DNA of 10,216 nucleotides, taken from the NCBI GenBank assembly GCA_003024985.2, contig PXIH01S0044836.1; one strand, written 5' to 3'. The DNA is from Euperipatoides rowelli. Lineage: Eukaryota > Onychophora > Udeonychophora > Euonychophora > Peripatopsidae. This document shows positions 6,271-10,216 of this stretch, piece by piece (position 1 is the stretch's first letter; the number at the start of each line of letters is the position of its first letter). A program made the position numbers and the translations under genes. The notes under the pieces were generated by a model. That model did no database searches. It had not been told where the DNA came from and saw nothing but the letters and a program-made list of their open reading frames with translations.

Positions 6271-7016
6271 GCTATGGCCATTACTAAATAAATGTAGCTT
6301 TACTGTTTAAAATTTAGAAGCATTATTTAATACTTTTAATGTAACATCAATACCTAAAATGACTCCAATATTTGATTAATGATGTTCTTAGTTTAAAAGG
6401 ATTAAATAATAACTACACTGACCTTGCGTTCAATTGCAAATCCGCTTAGAAGCAGTTAGACATTACAATAATAATTTTAACCAATCAGAGCAAAATAATG
6501 AATTTAATCAAAATCTTAATCTGGCACAAAAACTAAAGAACCAATAACATGTCCTGTGCCATTCCAGGTTTATTTCTATATTAAAAAAAAAGCTTTTTTA
6601 AATTGCTTTTAATGCTAAAAATATAATCACTTAAAGGAGGTTTATGAAGTGGAGTGCAATGAGAATTAATTCTATGCAAATGACATCATTATGTTTTATC
6701 AAGTCTTTATAAATATGGCACCAGATGATACAATCATCAAGTTTATAAAATAATTGGGGTTAGCTAATCTATTAAGCCCATTATTGTTCAGAAATGAATA
6801 ATCTGGCACTAATCTTTATAATAGTATGAAAATGGGTATGACTAGAGCTAGAGTTGGTGTTTGCAGTCAACTCAGAAATGCTCACTTTACATAGTACTAT
6901 ACATTAAAGTTGGCACCACAAAGAGACTTGTATAATAATCACTGCAAATTATCGCTTTCTTTCTGTGTTCTAAAAATGTACGTAAATAAGAAATATGAAT
7001 AACGTAGAATGCCATC
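6271..7016. other. AT-rich spacer, no gene
   Basis: No open frame, tRNA boxes or long inverted repeats. One possible 5' splice context (minus strand CGCAAG/GTCAGT near 6420-6430) exists, but its upstream frame closes within a few codons in most readings. I leave it uncalled. Confidence 0.5.
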
Positions 7017-7017
7017 A

Positions 7018-7361
7018 GGCACACTTATTATTTATTTGGGGGAGGGGGAAACAGATGGTCCTCTTGTTTGGTGGCATGCTAGCAAACCTTAGATTTATGT
7101 TAATGCATTGTAAAATTGCCCAGGTACATTTGTCTGGCTAGAATCAAATTTCTTTAAAAGACTTTTTTTCAAAATGGTGCTCTTATTTGGGATACACAGA
7201 ATCAACATTCTCCTGAGCCTTAGATGAGGCAAAAAAATAGGGGGCGGGTCAGTTGCATTCCACATCTTGGCTTTCTAACAGACTGATCAAAAAGTTTAAG
7301 TGTGGGGATGGTGAACTTTGCCTAATTTTGGCTAAGAAATAGGAGTGGTGCACTTATTTGG
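7018..7361 (+). repeat. Four dispersed copies of a GGTGCWCTTATTTGG motif
   Basis: The copies are GGTGCTCTTATTTGG (7176-7190), GGTGCACTTATTTGG (7347-7361) and GGTCCTCTTGTTTGG (7057-7071). A stretched form, GGCACACTTATTATTTATTTGG, lies at 7018-7039. Spacing is uneven (119 and 171 bases between the last three). The flanks do not align by eye, so these could be the surviving cores of a decayed tandem repeat or a repeated binding site. Confidence 0.4.
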
Positions 7362-7866
7362 TGAAGCGCCCTTGATGACATTTTACAGTGAATGGAAAAA
7401 AACATTGATTGCCTGTCTAAAGTCTGGAGAATTTTTTTCTATTCACATTAAATGGATTTAGTCAACTGTTATGTCTAAAGGGCCCCATGTACAATACAAT
7501 TTATTTACAGACACATTCTGCAGATGAGGTCTACATGGACCTGGTCAGCACATCTTACATTCTACACATGCTTTGATTTATCCTCAGACATGCTCTGTAC
7601 ATACCTGACCTGCATATATTTTCTGAGAATACACTTTTTATTAACGTAAGTTGCCCAATAGATTAAATTGAAACTAAAACTTGCCTTCAATTCTTTTCAG
7701 AAAAATATGTTAAAAATATTTTATTTTCTGACTCGCTATTCTTTATTTCCATGGGAAATACCTCATGGACATTTTTTTTAAATCCTATTAAGGAGTATAA
7801 TTAAATAGAGATTTAAAATTAGATAAAATCTTATTTTAGCAGCAAAAATTTAAAAAAAAAAAATTT
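7362..7866. other. Spacer, partly less AT-rich
   Basis: 7480-7620 is less AT-rich. After TTTATTTACAG a plus frame runs for 21 codons (THSADEVYMDLVSTS and onward) before a TGA, but there is no usable donor or second exon. No gene is called. 7620-7866 is AT-rich with poly-A and poly-T runs. Confidence 0.45.
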
Positions 7867-8463
7867 AAAGGTCAAATGTAATGGATTTTTAAATTTTTTT
7901 TTGTTATTGATTTTCAAAGATAATTACTATAAAAAAAAAATTCCACTGGAAAAAAATAATTTAAAATGCATAAAAAAAAAGTTATTTAAAGATATATTTA
8001 AGACTATTACTATCCTCAGTCTGAGATTACAATTTGAAGATTCCAGATTATTTTTGGGTCTGAGATTAATTTGATGACAAAATAGTCTCTACAGCTGTTT
8101 TCTTTGTAATGATTTAACATGTAAATAGAGGTATTTTCAATCTGTATCAAAGGTCATTTTGATTTTTTTAAAAAAACAAATTGGATCATAATTGCTATAC
8201 TTAACTATATTCTATAGTTAAGTATAGCAAGCTGTATTAATTTATAACCTATGATGTCACAAAATATCTCCCCTGGTGTGTAAAGTGGACAATTTTGTTT
8301 TAAGGGTGAGNAGCTAAAGACAATTATTTTAAAAATTGAATTGTAAATAACTTTTTTGTTTTTAATTNTTTTTNATTTTTTTCTGGTGGAAATTTTTTTT
8401 AGTAAAAATCATTGAAAATCAATAATTAAAAAAAATTAAAAAAATCCGTTACATTTGACCTTT
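7867..8463. mobile_element. Foldback element with about 120-bp inverted arms
   Basis: The left arm 7867-7988 and the right arm 8344-8463 are inverted copies. Matching blocks, read from the left end, are AAAGGTCAAATGTAAYGGATTTTT, then TTATTGATTTTCAA, then TTACT followed by an A run, TTCCACYRG, and GTTATTTA. Differences are mostly A/T-run length changes plus scattered substitutions. The interior, 7989-8343, contains a perfect 18-bp palindrome at 8192-8230 and no open frame. Long arms with a short non-coding centre fit a foldback or MITE-type DNA element. No target duplication could be fixed because both ends sit in A/T runs. Three N calls lie in or near the right arm (8311, 8368, 8374), as might happen where inverted arms disturb assembly. 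Confidence 0.7.
8192..8230. repeat. Perfect 18-bp palindrome, 3-base loop
   Basis: TTGCTATACTTAACTATA (8192-8209) and TATAGTTAAGTATAGCAA (8213-8230) pair at every position around TTC. It lies inside the foldback element but about 45 bases off the arms' midpoint, so it may be a separate nested insertion or a recent inverted duplication. Confidence 0.9.
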
Positions 8464-8788
8464 AAATAAATTTCCCCAAGGGAAACTGTACATTTATTAC
8501 CAGTCTTTACAAGTTATACAATAATAGTTATACAAATAAACATTATTTACAATACAGAAGTCCATTCATTTCTAGAGCTTGGTTCTTCTACAGGAATTTT
8601 CTCTCTTTGGATGTCTCCATTTCTGTTATAAGTTTGCAAATTCTTTTCAAACTTAATTAGGACAAAGCGTTCTGCATTCAGAAAATTCTCCAGAGTAACT
8701 GGACATGGAAAAGACACATACTGGGATCAAACCAGATCCAGTGCTTTGCTTGTCCACCTCTTAGCGCTCACAACTAAACCACTGGGAC
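8464..8788 (-). mobile_element. tRNA-derived SINE, second family
   Basis: Read on the minus strand from 8788, the head begins GTCCCAGTGG. The A box is TGGTTTAGTTGTG (8769-8781) and the B box is GGTTTGATCCC (8723-8733), 35 bases apart, as in class I tRNAs. The body continues with CATGTCCAGTTACTCTGG and a less AT-rich stretch to about 8580. The 3' end (8464-8477) is a short hairpin, TTTCCCTTGGGGAAA, followed by TTTATTT. That tail matches copies 1-3 of the other family, although the head and body do not. A local direct repeat, AGTTATACA (8512-8520 and 8526-8534), sits near the 3' end. The tail abuts the right arm of the foldback element. Confidence 0.75.
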
Positions 8789-8814
8789 TTTAGCATTAAA
8801 AATATTATTTACAG

Positions 8815-9140
8815 TAAAACTATCATTTAATCTGTTTATCTGTTTATTTAGTAGTTATCAGATATATAACAGTTGCTATGATAAAGATTTTGCTGTATGT
8901 CTTTGGAACATGCTTGGTCAGCAGCAAATATATTCTTTGTGTGGATTGTTGTTATCCCTTCAAAGACATGTTTACCAAACTCGAACATGATGTTGCTGCA
9001 AAACCAGTTTCTGAATCACCCTGAAAGTTTCAAAAAGTGATTTTATCACTGGCAGCCCAACGCAAGTAACAATATCTCTATACATACCCCATCTGCAGGC
9101 AGATATGAGAAAAACCATTGTGTGTATAATGCATTGTTTC
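8815..9140 (-). other. Less AT-rich relic, probable decayed repeat or pseudogene
   Basis: On the minus strand two overlapping open stretches follow each other in different frames. One, at about 9119-8970, reads MVFLISACRWG and later GLPVIKSLFETFRVIQKL. The next, at about 9000-8860, reads MFEFGKHVFEGITTIHTKN and later AADQACSKDIQQNLYHS. Composition is protein-like, but the frame changes and I recognise no domain. A strong splice-like pair (TTTCAG/GG near 9020 and TTG/GTAAAC near 8978) also exists, in a third frame. It could be a fragment of a retrotransposon, a pseudogene or an exon. Confidence 0.35.
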
Positions 9141-9159
9141 AAAATTAGCATTTTTATTT

Positions 9160-9173
9160 TATTAATTTTTTTT
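9160..9173 (+). repeat. Possible target duplication, tail side of SINE copy 3
   Basis: TATTAATTTTTTTT here is repeated at 9446-9459, just outside the head of the SINE. It is low-complexity, so support is moderate. Confidence 0.4.
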
Positions 9174-9445
9174 TTTTAAATAAATTTCCCATTATTTACA
9201 TTAATTCCATTTTTAATTTAATATAATTAATTATACGAAAANGTATTCTAGAGTAAATTAGAGAGACCAGGTTCATTTTCTGAGTCAGCGTACTTGGTTA
9301 TAAAATCCTGGCAAGGTGGTAGAAACCAGGGAAAAAACCGTTAAATAAACGGCTATGCTGGGACGCAAACTGTGCTAATACCAGCATACGTCTTCGACAC
9401 ACATCCAGTCAGCATGACTACTGACTGGACCATGATGTCGGGACA
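9174..9445 (-). mobile_element. tRNA-derived SINE, copy 3 (divergent)
   Basis: Read on the minus strand from 9445, it begins GTCCCGACATCATGG. The A box is TGGTCCAGTCAG (9421-9432) and the B box AGTTTGCGTCCC (9360-9371). It aligns with copies 1 and 2 along its length: CGAAGACGTATGCTG against CGAAGGCATATGCTG, ACGGTTTTTTCCCTGG against ACGTTTTTTCCCCTAG, CCAAGTACGCTG (9286-9297) against CCAAGTATGCTG, then GAACCTG. The tail is GGGAAATTTATTT plus an A run (9178-9190). Divergence is clearly greater than between copies 1 and 2, so this is an older copy or a sister subfamily. The hairpin CCAGTCAG/CTGACTGG (9405-9412, 9421-9428) overlaps the A box. One N lies at 9242. Confidence 0.8.
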
Positions 9446-9459
9446 TATTAATTTTTTTT
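9446..9459 (+). repeat. Possible target duplication, head side of SINE copy 3
   Basis: TATTAATTTTTTTT directly follows the SINE head and repeats 9160-9173. Confidence 0.4.
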
Positions 9460-10216
9460 CAAATTTATTCCAAGAAAAAAAAAGTTGCAGATTATATTAA
9501 ATACCAGTATATTTTTGTTACCTGAGTTTTTTTTTTTACTATATTTTATTAAAAAAACAAAACGATTATATCGATAGGATACTCATGATGAACGTTATTG
9601 ACATTAGTTCAGGAGGAGTACAGGTAAAAAGACAATAAAAATTACATGTGGTATTTGAAAAAAATAAATAGGCTTACAGTAAATACCAAATGAATAACAT
9701 TAAGAATTANATTAAATTTTCCATTTTTCTTTTTTAACTTTTCCCCTTGATCTTTATCTAATTGCCGAATAATTTATCTGGTGATAGATAATTCTAGTAA
9801 TTCTTCTACAGTTAGTATTTATCCCTTATTTTCTCTGCTTTGATATTTTTCTGATTATATATTTTTTAATTTCCTGGAAAGAAAATCAACTTTTTTTTAG
9901 TTGGAAAAAAAATAAATAAATAAAAGATGGAAAAAATAATTTTCTACTACAGTATTTAGAAAAAAAAAAAAAAAAAATCTACTAAGCAGTTATTATTCTG
10001 TGTTATTCCTTGTTGCATTCTTTGATAGAGCTATAAAAACTGAATAGAACAAAAGCTTAGAGAAAAGAGAAAATAAAACTGCAATCTCAAATAATTCTCT
10101 GACATGAATAAATAAATACCAGGAAATGATCAGTAACACAAAAACACATCTTCATAAAACTGGATAAGGGGAAGAATTATATTGGTCTACATTTAATGCT
10201 AAATTAGAAATTAATT
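9460..10216. other. AT-rich spacer to window end
   Basis: Long A and T runs (for example 18 A at 9960-9977), an AAATAAATAAATAAA microsatellite-like run near 9907-9924, and one N at 9710. No open frame, tRNA boxes or inverted repeats of note. Confidence 0.6.

Noticed and set aside
6415-6450. Minus-strand exon-like segment ending CGCAAG before GTCAGT
   Set aside because: The exon would be about 22 bases, and two of three frames close at once; likely chance.
7511-7575. Plus exon-like stretch after TTTATTTACAG
   Set aside because: It has 21 reasonable codons but ends in TGA with no partner exon or donor, and the minus strand has stops; not enough to call.
9960-9977. Poly-A run as a processed pseudogene tail
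   Set aside because: The upstream sequence shows no coding similarity, and A runs of this kind are common across the window.
1-10216. CRISPR array, bacterial operon, riboswitch or rRNA
   Set aside because: No regular repeat-spacer pattern, no ribosome binding sites with long frames and no rRNA-like segments; the composition and SINEs indicate an animal genome.

Overview
This window looks like non-coding nuclear DNA from an invertebrate animal. It is very AT-rich, with many homopolymer runs and isolated N calls. It has no long open reading frame, no bacterial-style gene layout, and several decayed tRNA-derived SINEs and small foldback elements. A marine lophotrochozoan, for example a mollusc, fits the SINE types best. 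That is an inference from repeat style, not an identification.

Layout: 1-1090 is AT-rich spacer, with a piggyBac-like terminus at its left edge. 1100-1392 is a SINE on the minus strand. 1393-3440 is spacer with three hairpins and a 19-bp tandem duplication. 3443-3660 is a small TTAA-flanked element, followed by a tRNA-like SINE head at 3676-3745. A 15-bp stem hairpin lies at 3985-4020. 4222-4491 is a second SINE copy, on the plus strand and inverted relative to the first, with a 17-bp target-site duplication. 4619-4735 and 5146-5205 are two weak candidate exons on the minus strand; their splice phases agree, and the second has a tetratricopeptide (TPR)-like helix. 5313-5435 is a tRNA-like head whose A-box segment is tandemly triplicated. 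5650-7400 is spacer with hairpins and short recurring motifs. 7867-8463 is a foldback element with arms of about 120 bp and a perfect 18-bp palindrome inside. 8464-8788 is a different SINE on the minus strand. 8815-9140 is a less AT-rich relic. 9174-9445 is a third, divergent copy of the first SINE family. The rest is AT-rich spacer.

The main result is a small SINE community. Three full-length copies share a class II tRNA-like head, a central domain and a 3' tail. A fourth SINE with a different head ends in the same 3' tail (a short hairpin followed by GAAATTTATTT), which suggests both families were mobilised by the same LINE machinery. Two of the SINE heads carry tandemly duplicated A-box segments. 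No complete protein-coding gene can be supported.
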